This document shows, one piece after another, positions 49,741 to 59,280 of a stretch of DNA of 64,000 bases (its first letter is position 1; every line of letters begins with the position of its first letter). Source of the DNA: Anderseniella sp963759095 (GTDB taxonomy: Bacteria > Pseudomonadota > Alphaproteobacteria > Rhizobiales > Aestuariivirgaceae); assembly GCA_963759095.1 (NCBI GenBank), contig CAVWYF010000009.1, forward strand, positions 1-64,000. Direction: 5' to 3'. The translations under genes and the position numbers were made by a program. The notes beneath the pieces are model-generated. The model saw only the letters and a list, made by a program, of their open reading frames with translations, searched no databases and was not told the origin of the DNA.

Positions 49741-49947
49741 GTTGAAAAACTCCACATTTACTTCTGGTCCAAAAATTTCCGCCCCTTAGGGAGGATTTTG
49801 GAAATTTTGGCCGAAGGGGTAGCTAATTTTCGAGTATCGCGACCCTGAAGCACCTGTGAATCAGGACGAGCAATTTTGGCGGCAGTTTTCGATATTTTGC
49901 TCCGATAGCGAAAATATAAGAACTCCGCGATTTTCGAGTTTTTCAAC
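49741..49947. mobile_element. 207-bp element with IS-type ends (MITE-like remnant)
   Basis: GTTGAAAAACTC at 49741-49752 and GAGTTTTTCAAC at 49936-49947 are perfect inverted repeats. The 17 bases ATTCCGTTGAAAAACTC (49736-49752) recur exactly at 63536-63552, before the transposase at the right window edge. The inside has no coding capacity and is AT-rich. This looks like a non-autonomous relative or deletion remnant of that insertion sequence. Confidence 0.6.
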
Positions 49948-50266
49948 AGTATCAGACCTTATTGGACGTTTGCTGAGCGATGCCCGACGACAGCTATGTG
50001 CCATGAGCTGCCATAAGCGAACACGTAGGACAGTTTCGAGAATGACATGCCGAACATCGTGCAGGTCCAGCGAAATTGTAAATGACTGCCATTCTGAGCA
50101 ACAGACCCTTTGTCTTAATTGGCGCGAGCCTTGTTTACCGACAGGCACAGACATATATCTAGTTTGATCTTTGCGTTAATGCCCGACAGGGGCTGTTTCG
50201 CATGTATGGCAAAATCCCTTTCGGGCACAAAGTTGCACTGGTTGTAACTGGAAAGGAGTAACTGCC
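49948..50266. other. Intergenic region before the SPW gene
   Basis: Approximately 320 bases between the MITE-like element and the SPW-protein gene. Frames of about 100 codons exist on both strands but look like chance. A GGAAAGGAG ribosome site at its end belongs to the SPW gene. Confidence 0.35.
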
Positions 50267-50635
50267 ATGTCGATCTCAACTAACAGCAAGTGGCTTACCG
50301 AGCATCGTGGATGGGAGGATATACTCTCGGTATGCGTCGGCATCCTTATAATCTTGTCACCTTGGATAGCAGGAGCAGATGAACACGTTGGTGTCATGGT
50401 GAACGCTGGTTTTGTAGGTGTGTTAATCGCAGCGTTGGCTCTTCTGGAAATGGTACAGCTCAGACGCTGGGAGGAGATTCTGGAGATGATTTGTGGTGCA
50501 TGGGTTGTTGCATCCCCATTTGTGTTCCAATTTGACGGCGCGCTTCGCACACTTAGCTTCGTTCTCGGTGGAACAGTAGTTGTTCTTGCCATTTTTGAAC
50601 TTTGGCAGGATGGTCAGCGAAAGTTGGAGAACTAA
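50267..50635 (+). CDS. SPW repeat membrane protein
   Basis: 122 residues, two tandem SPW repeats, each of two helices: WEDILSVCVGILIILSPWIAG then a linker helix, and WEEILEMICGAWVVASPFVFQF then LGGTVVVLAIFELW. The W..IL...G....SPW motif defines the family; the second copy has SPF. Function unknown; often found among stress-related genes. AAGGAG seven bases upstream of the ATG. Confidence 0.88.
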   Translation: MSISTNSKWLTEHRGWEDILSVCVGILIILSPWIAGADEHVGVMVNAGFVGVLIAALALLEMVQLRRWEEILEMICGAWVVASPFVFQFDGALRTLSFVLGGTVVVLAIFELWQDGQRKLEN

Positions 50636-50772
50636 GTACAAGTTTGGAATCTTCAGCATACCCTCTCCAACACCGGCGCATGGGCACACCCTGGCCGCAG
50701 TCTGCCGATGTTTGGGAGTGACGTGCTGCCAGCCGACCACAGTGATTGCCGATATTCTCCAAGGATCAGACT

Positions 50773-50940
50773 GTGAGTAAGAAGCATAAGCAACCAAATA
50801 CCTGGATTGGCCAATTCCTATGCCTCTTGGGTATTCATGACTTTCGTTTGGTCGGAGTGGAGCAAAGTTTTGGATTGGGTGGCCAGGTAAAGAAGATCGA
50901 ATGTCGTCGCTGTGGGTATTTCACCACCCAACAGGGATGA
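50773..50940 (+). CDS. Small zinc-ribbon-like protein
   Basis: 55 residues from GTG 50773 with AAGGA nine bases before it (the frame is open from 50746). WIGQFLCLLGIHDFRLVG followed by KKIECRRCGYFTT; the CLLGIHDF...C.RCG pattern resembles DUF1660-like prophage zinc proteins (C..FGH.W......C.RCG). Only two or three ligands are evident. Follows the SPW gene by 137 bases. Confidence 0.5.
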   Translation: MSKKHKQPNTWIGQFLCLLGIHDFRLVGVEQSFGLGGQVKKIECRRCGYFTTQQG

Positions 50941-51591
50941 CGTGGTTTCGGTACCACGATAGTCGCGCCCAGTTGCCTCTTAACCGTTCAAAAACGAACG
51001 TTTGCTCGGCTGCTATCTGTTCAGTTGGCTGCAGTTTCTTGAAACGTCAAAGTTATTTGGCAACGTCCAGCAGAAGCAGCAATACAGAAACGAAAACGAT
51101 TGCTGCAACCCACGTGACAACAGCTTCTCTAGACGCAACCGGTTCTGTGTCATGTTTGTCATGGTAGCGCATCTTGATGGCCTCCAGAATTTTGGCCCTC
51201 CAACCCGTCTCATGGTACTATTGACTTAACGTAATGTCATATCACTTTTCAATATTGACTCTCTTTTCTGGTACCTGGCCGCCTGAGATGCAAGCTTCGT
51301 CCAGACCGCGTATTGAGCTTTGAGGAGGCCGGCAGTCGGCAGCATGCGCTCGGTGCAGACCTAAGAAGTGCCGAAGTGATGGTTGCGCAGGCTGCGCCGA
51401 TGGCCGCTTCGGGTCAAAAACAGCAATGGGCAATCGTTTCCTCGCACTGCAGTTTTGTGCCATCAGGAGACATCTTCCGAGTCGGGCCTCATGGGGCGTT
51501 GTTAAGACCAAGCGAACACCAAATGCGGCTTCGTAAACGTCGGTCAAAAGCCGATACGATAAAAACCACAGTGAGGATAAAAATTTTGGAG
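50941..51591. other. Intergenic, no gene seen
   Basis: About 650 bases with only short frames on either strand and nothing recognisable. Composition is close to 50 % AT, distinct from the GC-rich left half of the window. Possibly remnants of former genes. Confidence 0.35.
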
Positions 51592-52521
51592 TTACCCTCC
51601 TGGTGGAACAGTTCGTAGCCAGGTGACAATTGCGTCAAGATCGTCGGAGCTCAGATTTGAATACCAGTCGAAGGCCATGGGCGGCCCCAGTTTTTTGCCA
51701 TTGCGAGAGATGCCGCTTGTAATTGCTCGCTTAATTTCTGCGTCAGTCCATGCTCCAATGCCGTTCTCTGAATGCGATGTAATGTTTCGCGCAATCGATC
51801 CTTTCCAATCTGCCTGGACACCCTGGACAAGCGATGGTCCGAATTTCCGTCCACCTACGCCAAATCCGGCTGTGTAGTCAGAAACACCTTTGTCACGCGC
51901 CGAATGGCATTCCATGCAATGGCCTATGGTAGCCAGGTAGGTGCCGAGCCGTACCGGATCTTGCAAATCTTTGTTGGTGAATCCGAGTTCTGCATCAGGG
52001 TATGGCTGGTGCACTACAGGCATTTTGTACTCGGGTAATGCAACTTCGTTTCGCACCGGCTTGACCGAACGAAGATAGGCGACAATGGCATCAAGATCAC
52101 GCGGGAGCAGCGCTTTGTAAAAGCTTGCCGGCATCACCGCTGCCAGTGGTACGCCCGGCAGCTTCGCCTGCGGTGGCCTGATACCTTCCGTGATGGCCCG
52201 CTTGATGTCGTCATCACTCCAGTTGCCTATGCCGGTCTCTTTGTCTGGTGTAATATTTGCCGCAATTGCATTGAAAGCGGGCGTGGTAAATGAAACACCG
52301 CCGGATAACTCCTTCTCAGCGATTGGATTGCCTTCAGGTGTCTTAGGTGTATGGCAGTTTCCACAGGCCAGGATCGTGTTGACGAGGTAGCGTCCTCGCT
52401 CAACCAGCGTTTCAGACCTTGCTGGAATTGTAAGCAAGATCGTAGCGACCAGAGCGACTGAAAAACTTATGCTTGCTTGGCATTTCGTGAGTTTGGTTTC
52501 AGGCAATGAGGGGCGCTTCAT
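51592..52521 (-). CDS. Periplasmic diheme cytochrome c
   Basis: 309 residues; signal peptide to about 36 (SISFSVALVATILLTIPARS). Two heme-binding sites, CGNCH near 54 and CMECH near 203, each followed by a Met ligand candidate and a GxW(S/T)DxxIKRAIT(E/S)GI segment (IGNWSDDDIKRAIT, IGAWTDAEIKRAIT), showing an internal duplication. Typical of electron-transfer subunits of membrane alcohol/gluconate dehydrogenase-like systems. No dehydrogenase partner lies nearby. GGAGAA precedes the ATG. An IS1182-type element sits 135 bases upstream. Confidence 0.9.
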   Translation of the reverse strand: MKRPSLPETKLTKCQASISFSVALVATILLTIPARSETLVERGRYLVNTILACGNCHTPKTPEGNPIAEKELSGGVSFTTPAFNAIAANITPDKETGIGNWSDDDIKRAITEGIRPPQAKLPGVPLAAVMPASFYKALLPRDLDAIVAYLRSVKPVRNEVALPEYKMPVVHQPYPDAELGFTNKDLQDPVRLGTYLATIGHCMECHSARDKGVSDYTAGFGVGGRKFGPSLVQGVQADWKGSIARNITSHSENGIGAWTDAEIKRAITSGISRNGKKLGPPMAFDWYSNLSSDDLDAIVTWLRTVPPGG

Positions 52522-52655
52522 GTGGGTTCTCCGCGCAGATACCTCGGTCTATCCAACCGTAAACGCACGTTACATCAAACCCGCGTTGGTAGATATGATT
52601 TTTTCTGTGGGCTCGGAGCAGTTCGCTGCACCACATACGGTTGTCCGAAATGGGT

Positions 52656-54339
52656 CCAGACTGTGTAAAAACGCTCGCTGGGCTGCCCCGTGTGATGAGG
52701 TGTTGGGCCTGGATTGTTTTGCCGTGGGCATTTTCGGTTTGGCGGTTTTTGGTGGCTGATTGGAGCTTCTGTCGGGATTTGACGGTTCTGAGCGGTGATT
52801 TGGGGTGATATTTGCGTAAAAGGGGCCCGACGAGCGCCTACGCCCTCATCGCTGCCATCAGCGGGCCGATACCCAGGATATTCATGACACGCTTGAGATT
52901 ATAGGCCAGCACATGCAGGGCCATTTCGGTTGAGACCCGTTTCAGTGTCTTCATCTGGAAGTGTGTGGACCCCATCCAGGATTTGATGGTGCCGAAGGGG
53001 TGTTCAACCGTTTCGCGCCGCTGGCGCATCTTTTCGGGATTCTCGTCGAGTCGTTGCTGGACAGCCTCAAGAACGTGCTCGTGCTCCCAACGTCTGATCC
53101 GGCGCTCCTTGCCCGTGGTGCAGTGATGCTTGATGGCGCAAGCCTGGCAGACATTGGTCCAGTAGCGGCGCAGGACCAGCCCCTTTTCCTCGTTGGTATA
53201 ATGATAGATCAGACGTTCACCGGCAGGACAGATGTAAACGTCGTCTAACGCCACGTAGACAAAATCCTGTTTGCCAAATCGGCCCTTGGCCTTAGCGCCT
53301 GAGGTTAGCGGCTTTGGAAGTGTGACAGTGATGCCGGCTTCATCGCATGCCAGAATCTCCTCGCTTGAGAAGTAGCCTCGATCAGCAACGACATCCAGCG
53401 CGTCTGTCTCCAGGACCGCTTTCGTATGCTGGGCCATGTTGGACAGTTGCGCCCGGTCGGTGCCGACGATTGGTCACCTCATGGGCAACGATCAGATGGT
53501 GTTTGATGTCCACTGCAGCCTGCACATTATAACCAACCACACCTGAACCCCGGCCACTTGTGGCCATGGAGCGGGCATCGGGATCGGTCAGGGATATTTG
53601 CTGGTCCGGCGCCGCAAGCATCGCGGCCTCAAGCTTTTTCAGGCGCTGCATCTCCTCCTTGAGCTTGGCGATCTTGTCGTTCAGGCGAACCGTCGAGGTC
53701 TCGCGTGCCTGTGACGGCTCTTGCCGGTCCGCACTGTCCAGTTGATGCAGATAGCGCTCGACGCTTTCCTCAATCTGCTCCAGGCGCCGCTTCATCTTGT
53801 TGCGCGTAAAATTCCGGTCCCGGTTGTTGACCGCCTTGAACTTGGAGCCATCGATCGCCACGCTGGCATCGCTAAACAGGTCAAGCTGACGGCACAGGCC
53901 AACAAACCTGGTGCACACCTTGCGGATCGCCAGGCCATTGTCTTTGCGGAAGTCGGCGATCGTCTTGTGGTCCGGTGACAGACGGCCCGTCAGCCACATA
54001 ACCTCGACATTGCGTCCGGCCTCGCGTTCAAGACGCCTGCTTGATTGAACCCGGTTGAGATAGCCGTAGACATATAACTTCAGCAATACTGATGGATGAT
54101 AACTCGGTCGGCCGGTCGCGCGTGGTTCAACTCGATCAAATCCAAGCACTGCCAGATCAAGCTCATCAACGAAAACATCCACCACCCGAACTGGGTTGTC
54201 TTCACCAATGTAGTCATCAAGCCGCTCGGGAAACAAAGTACCCTGCTCGCGGTCAACACCTTCAACAAATCGCTTCATGAAACCCTCCCGCAAAAGGACA
54301 GGAGAATCATACCACAATTGACGTTTTTACACAGTCTGG
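52656..54339 (-). mobile_element. IS1182-type insertion sequence
   Basis: 1684 bases between inverted ends CCAGACTGTGTAAAAACG (52656-52673) and its exact reverse complement (54322-54339). Flanking bases GGGT / GTCA do not show an obvious target duplication. It encodes one transposase on the minus strand (52838-54278), frameshifted as given. It is placed between the cytochrome c gene and the ATP-grasp gene. Confidence 0.85.
52838..54278 (-). pseudogene. IS1182-family transposase, frameshifted
   Basis: About 480 residues in two frames. N-terminal half (ATG 54278, GGGAGG upstream): VDREQGTLFPERLDDYIGEDNPVRVVDVFVDEL, GRPSYHPSVLLKLYVYGYLNRVQSSRRLEREAGRNVEVMWLTG (DUF772 domain), FSDASVAIDGSKFKAVN (first DDE Asp), and a coiled coil. 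After HLIVAHEVTN one extra base near 53477 breaks the frame; the second half resumes VGTDRAQLSNMAQ, then DVVADRGYFSSEEIL (second Asp), and EHPFGTIKSWMG (Glu) to the stop at 52838. With one base removed the DDE triad is complete. Confidence 0.88.
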
Positions 54340-54438
54340 GTCACAAGCAGACGGCGGCTCTCGCCTAGTCACACGGCAGCCTAGTGCCGACAACAGACTT
54401 GCAATGAATTTTAACGATGCATTTCAGAGCCTGACCGG

Positions 54439-55357
54439 CTACTCGGCACGTTTTCTTGTTTCGTCTATGAGGATTTCTGCCACTTTGGACAAACCGCCAA
54501 ATTGGGTATAAAAATTTATCGAGTGAGCCTTCTGGATTTCTGTTCCCGTATAGGACGAAAACAACCACGTATCGCCTCTCGGATTGCATTCCAGAATGTA
54601 GGGCTTTCCAGTTTCGCAATCTCTGGCGACATCATGACCTAACAGTGGTTGGTCGGGGAAACTGCGATGGGCCACTAAAGCAAGAGCGATGACTTCCTCG
54701 TCGAACGACAAGCGATAGGTCGAAGACCGCTTGTTGGAGGCGATGTTGATGCCACCTTGCTTGGCAAAACCGAGTTTGTCTTGCAGAGGGGGCAGGTTGT
54801 GGTCGATTTCGCCATACCAACAGAGCAACGGTTTACAGAACAAGGTTACAACCTGGAAGCTGACCCGTGTAGATGGACTTCTGAACCAGCATTGACGCAT
54901 TTGTTGCCGGCTCATCGACCAAGTGGCCTTCCGGTGGCCGGTACCGAACCTTTGACGTTTTCTTGATCTTGATCCCGCGTCCACATCTGCCGAGGTTGGG
55001 CTTCACTACAACGTAAGGCCCCCATTCCTCAGGATCGAAAGTTTCATCGGGTCTGATCTCCTGCCAGTCGGGCACCCTGATCCCGTCACGACGCAGACGT
55101 TTGTATTGTGTGCTCTTTGGGATCTCATTGCCTTGGTACACAGGACCTCGCGGGCTCTGGAATTTCCTGATCGGCATCGGTGACACGGTCATTGTCGGGT
55201 TCATCGCAACCGAACGAGCAAGCGGCCAGTCTGTCTGCTCTGTATCAACAATGTGAGGTATGATGTCCAGCGCGCACCGGGCAATTTGCTCTCGTATTTC
55301 GACGAAATCAGACAGCTTCCGCTTGTTGCTCTGGTTGACGAGCACTAGGTTTTTCAT
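54439..55357 (-). pseudogene. ATP-grasp-fold protein, frameshifted
   Basis: About 305 residues in two frames. From ATG 55357: KNLVLVNQSNKRKLSDFVEIREQI, then SPMPIRKFQSPRGPVYQGN, and YVVVKPNLGRCGRGIKI (ATP-binding Lys and Gly-rich loop). At about 54855 the reading shifts from SIYTG to SFQVVTLFCKPLLCWYGEIDH, continuing RDCETGKPYILECNPRGDTWLFSS, whose ECNPRG corresponds to the metal-binding E.N of ATP-grasp ligases. One surplus C in ACGGGTCAGC explains the break. These enzymes form amide or peptide-like bonds with ATP. Substrate unknown; located next to a CBS-domain gene. Confidence 0.7.
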
Positions 55358-55394
55358 CGTAATTAGCCCAGAACGGACATCCGTATCCGATTGA

Positions 55395-55823
55395 TCAACT
55401 GGTAATATAATGCTCAAGCTGCTCAATGGTGAATTTCTGGTCATCGATAACACTCTTGACCAGATCTCCAATTGAAATGATCCCAATCACTCGTTTGTGT
55501 TCAAGCACAGGTAAATGACGCACCGCCTTTTCGGTCATGAGAGCCATACATTCCTCAACCGATTGCTCGGGTCTGGCGCATACAACACGTGTCGACATAA
55601 TCTCTTTGACGATTGTTTTCGGGGATGATCGGCCTTTTAGGAACACATTCCGCGCATAGTGCCGTTCGGTAATGATGCCAATCAGATGCTCACCATCCAA
55701 AACGGCAAGCGACCCGACATTGTTGTCCGCCATCTTCTTGATGGCATCAAAAACTGTGTCATCCGGTCCAATAGCTAGGACTTCACGTCCCTTGGTATCG
55801 AGCAGTTGCTTTATGTTGGTCAT
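55395..55823 (-). CDS. Tandem CBS-domain protein
   Basis: 142 residues with two CBS repeats: LAIGPDDTVFDAIKKMADNNVGSLAVLDGEHLIGIITERHYARNV and VCARPEQSVEECMALMTEKAVRHLPVLEHKRVIGIISIGDLVKSVI. Binds adenine nucleotides as an energy sensor in related stand-alone proteins. AAGGAG twelve bases before the ATG. Upstream neighbour of the ATP-grasp gene with a 37-base gap; possibly one operon. Confidence 0.92.
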   Translation of the reverse strand: MTNIKQLLDTKGREVLAIGPDDTVFDAIKKMADNNVGSLAVLDGEHLIGIITERHYARNVFLKGRSSPKTIVKEIMSTRVVCARPEQSVEECMALMTEKAVRHLPVLEHKRVIGIISIGDLVKSVIDDQKFTIEQLEHYITS

Positions 55824-56242
55824 ATGCTGCTCCTTTAAGAGCCAGAATTGCTAGCATATTGTGGGACATTCGGCCTTGATCCCGATCAACAAATGACCAA
55901 CAGAGAACATGCCTTAGGTGTCTTAGAGCTCGATCAACAAAAGTGCGAACGGTTTTGACCCCTGCAATTCGCGCCACGTTAGTGAACCCGTCGTGATCAC
56001 GATCTTACCCCATTCAATAACGCATCAATGATTTTGCAATAGATGACATCTTCGTCACTGCTGCGTGATGCGTGCTGCATCTTCCTGATGCCGGTTAGTC
56101 TTCTATTTCATCGTTTACCCTTGATGGGTTACGGTGAGCCAACAACACCCTCTTACGCAATCAGCCTAAATGGTCCAGTAGGCGCTGTTGGGGAACAGAA
56201 GAATGGTCAAAGCTTCTGTTCGTATTAGCTTTGTGAGGATAC
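55824..56242. other. Intergenic, no gene seen
   Basis: About 420 bases of mixed composition without recognisable coding or RNA features. Contains the CBS gene promoter and the tail region of the GYD gene. Confidence 0.3.
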
Positions 56243-56533
56243 TTACAGGCTACCAACTATATTCCGGTAGGAAGCTTCGGTTTGCGCACTCATCGTGACT
56301 GTTCGAACATTGCCACCGCGTGCGATCGAAAGGGCAAGCTTGGCCATTGCCTCATTGTCTGGCGCTTCAACAATGACGACCATGTCGTAGATTCCCATGG
56401 TAAGATAAAAATCTTTCATCATACAGCCCAAATCCTTGGCCAATAGTCGGGCTGCGTCAAGTCGATCGGTCGTATGCTTGACATTCTTTATGCCATTATC
56501 AGTCCAGTTTGCTAGCATTATATACTTGGCCAT
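56243..56533 (-). CDS. GYD-domain protein
   Basis: 96 residues from ATG 56533 with GGGAGG nine bases upstream. AKYIMLANWTDNGIKNVKHTTDRLDAARLLAKDLGCMMKDFYLTMGIYDMVVIVEAPDNEAMAKLALSIARGGNVRTVTM: ferredoxin-like dimer fold with the GxYD motif (here GIYDMV) that names the family. Function unknown; frequently near stress or metabolism genes. Confidence 0.9.
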   Translation of the reverse strand: MAKYIMLANWTDNGIKNVKHTTDRLDAARLLAKDLGCMMKDFYLTMGIYDMVVIVEAPDNEAMAKLALSIARGGNVRTVTMSAQTEASYRNIVGSL

Positions 56534-56820
56534 TTCATCCTCCCTGAATTCATTTATTAAAGTCATCGGCGGCGAAATATCCAACCAGCATAGCACGAAA
56601 CCGAAGCAATTGATGAGTTCTTCAAGCCTTGATTTTCAAGGACGGATCACGTCAGAAAGGGGTCAAAAGCGGACCTCTCGCTAGCCATCCAGTAAGGTCC
56701 GCAGCCACGAGCAGACAATCAATATTCTGCACACTTAGATTGATCGGGCATTTCCGCTTCCGCGAAAGGCAAAAAAGCTTTCATCGCTGTAACAACGTGT
56801 TTAGGCGGCGGCAGGTTAGT
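56534..56820. other. Intergenic, no gene seen
   Basis: About 290 bases with no supported gene; may hold the GYD promoter and the terminator of the following secreted protein gene. Confidence 0.3.
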
Positions 56821-57309
56821 TCAGTCGTTGGTTTTGTCGACCACCAGTTCATATGAGATATCGAAAGTTCCGCCGGCTGCACTCGCTGCGCTACCACCGA
56901 GTTGAGCAATGCGGCCAGAGATGCCGTCAAAAGTGCCGCTTCCGCTACCTCCATTGATCTCACCAGAGGCGTGGAAACCTTTACCATCCCAAGCGCCGGA
57001 CGTCGTGTATGCGAAGCCGCCGCCAGAGCAGGTCACGTTGCCTGCTATGTCAAAAATGCCCCAGGCGCCCTCGTCACGGCCGTAAAGCGACTCGACAATG
57101 TCGACAGTGCAGCTGTCGAGCTCGCCGCCTTTCAGCGTAATCTTGTAAGCTACTGTAGCGCCGTTTGAAGGCTGGTTCGCCGTCTTCTCGCCAATACCCG
57201 TGTTAAAGGCAGCGTTGGACCGTAAGGCCCCAGCGGAAACTGGAGTGGCGGCCATGAAAACTACCAGAGACAACCCGGCCAGAATTGAAGTTAAATGAGA
57301 TGTAGACAT
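56821..57309 (-). CDS. Small secreted beta-rich protein, unrecognised
   Basis: 162 residues from ATG 57309 (AGGAG seven bases upstream; the longer frame to 57384 is not supported). Signal peptide 1-26 (ILAGLSLVVFMAATPVSA). Mature part: AYKITLKGGELDSCTVDIVESLYGRDEGAWGIFDIAGNVTCSGGGFAYTTSGAWDGKGFHASGEINGGSGSGTFDGISGRIAQLGG: alternating strands rich in Gly, two cysteines that may pair, suggesting a small beta-barrel. Family not recognised. Confidence 0.7.
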   Translation of the reverse strand: MSTSHLTSILAGLSLVVFMAATPVSAGALRSNAAFNTGIGEKTANQPSNGATVAYKITLKGGELDSCTVDIVESLYGRDEGAWGIFDIAGNVTCSGGGFAYTTSGAWDGKGFHASGEINGGSGSGTFDGISGRIAQLGGSAASAAGGTFDISYELVVDKTND

Positions 57310-57657
57310 GGAAATTCTCCTAAGCCGCGCCGCGTCCGACCGCTGGCGCAAAAGGTGCTGCCATAATCCCAAATGCTGGTGCATCGCACTGCGCTTTGGA
57401 GCAATGACTCGACGGTTGAAATTGAACTGTGCTTGGCGATTGCAGTTGATCTGGACTTTGCGCTCACAGTTGACCTGGACTTAACGTTCGCAGTTAGACT
57501 GGGCCTAAGATCACAGTTCCTATACGTAAACTATCACAATCCAGACGTCCGGTCGAGTTCTTGGAAAAGAGCCAAGAAGGGTTCGAGGTTGACGTGTGCC
57601 TCGTGGTTCCGCTTTGGGTCGCGACAGATATTGACCTTGGCGTTTTTTGGATAGCCC

Positions 57658-57734
57658 GAAACTGGTGTGGCATGAGCTCTAATTATGGCCTGTCCCACAT
57701 GGTCCTGAGTCTATCGGCGCGCGGCCATCACTGT
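57658..57734 (+). repeat. Degenerate direct repeat, left copy
   Basis: About 77 bases (GTGTGGCATGAGCTCT ... CCCACATGGTCCTGAGTCTA ... GGCGCGCGGCCATCACTGT) similar over its length to 60431-60507 in the same orientation. The pair flanks the two divergent TRAP receptor genes. Possibly ends of a lost mobile element. Confidence 0.55.
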
Positions 57735-57763
57735 CAGGCCCGCTCTCGAACCTCCAACATGAC

Positions 57764-58948
57764 CTATTGCTGGTTCACAGTATTGCGCCACTGCAGGAAA
57801 TCGCGAAACAGATCTTCCATTTTTTCCTCGGATGGAGGTGCCCGAAACACCTGTTTAAGACTGTCACCTTGCTCGATAGTGGCCAGAAAAGTGGTGAACT
57901 GCTCCTCCAGTGCATCGGTGGAGGAAGCCACGAGCAATTCGTCGATCTTGCGTTTCTCAGCAAACTTGGTGGAGACCCAGTCCTGTGCGATCTGTAACCG
58001 GCGCCAGCCCGGAACATCTGCCAGCACATCAATCTCCTGCCATTTGGCAGATCGGTAAGGCTTTTGAATTTCACCAATCCGTTCAAAAAAGGCGGTTACG
58101 AAGTTGGCTATCTTTCCGGACCTTTCATTGGGAGACGACCAGAGGTAACCGACCAGAACCGATTCAACGGCAATCGTGTCCACCGATTTGCTGTCTGATA
58201 TCAGGTTGGGGTAGTCGTTCTGGCTCAAGGTCGATGTGCGGTATGCTGTTTCAAGCCCGCCGGTAGCCGGGATCGGGAGCACGCGAAGGCCCGAGTTGGA
58301 GGCAATCTGCTGCAGGATCGCTGACGGCTTTGCGGCCACATACAGCGCTGCAGCGATTTCACCTGTGGCCACCTTTTCAAGTCCCTGTGTCGGATCGAAA
58401 TTAACCGGCACCACGTCTACGCCCAAAGCCTTGAATATCCGGTCCGCGCGCGCGAATGTGCCCGAGCCTGCCTTGCCGAAGTTGACCTTCCGACCTGACA
58501 GCTGGGAAATATCATTGATACCGCTGCCCGAGATGAGGTGAATTTCCTCGTCAAACAGTTTGGTTATGAACCGAAGCTGCTTTTCTATGGTGCCAAAGGT
58601 CTGCTCCTTGCGAAGGAGGGCAAGCGTATCGTGGTGCACAACCCCCATATCAATGCCGCGCAGGAACAGAATGTCGTTGACGTTCTGAACGCCGCCGTCG
58701 CCGATCATGGGCAGAACCCGCATTTTTCCTGGTTCGTTTACGGTGAAGGCGATCTCGTCAATCATGCGGGCGCCCTCGACGCCTGATGTCATGATTCTGA
58801 CCGTACCTGCGTTGGAGTCACGGCGTGTTTTTTCCAGGACCTGTTGTCCCTGGGCAGGCAGCCCGAGAGACAGAAACGCAAAGCAAATTCCAAACAAGGC
58901 CACAAACAATCGAGTGAGCGCAGTTCTGTGGATTTTAGCACAAGTCAT
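57764..58948 (-). CDS. TAXI-family TRAP transporter solute receptor
   Basis: 394 residues from ATG 58948; longer frame to 59083 not supported. Signal peptide about 1-34 (RLFVALFGICFAFLSLGLPAQG). TAXI features: GTVRIMTSGVEGARMIDEIAF, DILFLRGIDMGVVHHDTLALL, ELSGRKVNFGKAGSGTFARADRIFKALGVDVVP, GEIAAALYVAAKPS. Receptors of this kind bind glutamate, 2-oxoglutarate or related acids and serve fused DctQM permeases, none of which are in the window. Divergent from a DctP-type receptor gene. Confidence 0.88.
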   Translation of the reverse strand: MTCAKIHRTALTRLFVALFGICFAFLSLGLPAQGQQVLEKTRRDSNAGTVRIMTSGVEGARMIDEIAFTVNEPGKMRVLPMIGDGGVQNVNDILFLRGIDMGVVHHDTLALLRKEQTFGTIEKQLRFITKLFDEEIHLISGSGINDISQLSGRKVNFGKAGSGTFARADRIFKALGVDVVPVNFDPTQGLEKVATGEIAAALYVAAKPSAILQQIASNSGLRVLPIPATGGLETAYRTSTLSQNDYPNLISDSKSVDTIAVESVLVGYLWSSPNERSGKIANFVTAFFERIGEIQKPYRSAKWQEIDVLADVPGWRRLQIAQDWVSTKFAEKRKIDELLVASSTDALEEQFTTFLATIEQGDSLKQVFRAPPSEEKMEDLFRDFLQWRNTVNQQ

Positions 58949-59280
58949 TATGTAGCTCCCAATCGATGCCCAACACCCTTTACCAACTTTGACCACATTT
59001 ACGCCGTTGGATCGCCATTCATGGGTGCAAAAGATTTTGTTCTGCCTATGGCAACTATCGGGCAGCAATATTTGTGTTGCCATGCAGGACTTATCGATTG
59101 GGACTTTTGCACACCAGGATTGTAGCGGAATCAGGAATGTCAGAATGAAGTATCAAGTAGTTCCCTGACATTTTAATTCCTGTTACGCCCATTGCAGGCG
59201 CTTCTGGATACTATTTTTGTAAAGACCTTACGTAAATACCGTTCTGCTGGATGCGAAGTTAAATAGAGGTGCTTTATCTC
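58949..59280. other. Divergent promoter region of the two TRAP receptors
   Basis: About 330 bases, AT-rich near 59150-59270, between oppositely oriented receptor genes. No clear inverted repeat found; presumably contains both promoters. Confidence 0.35.
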
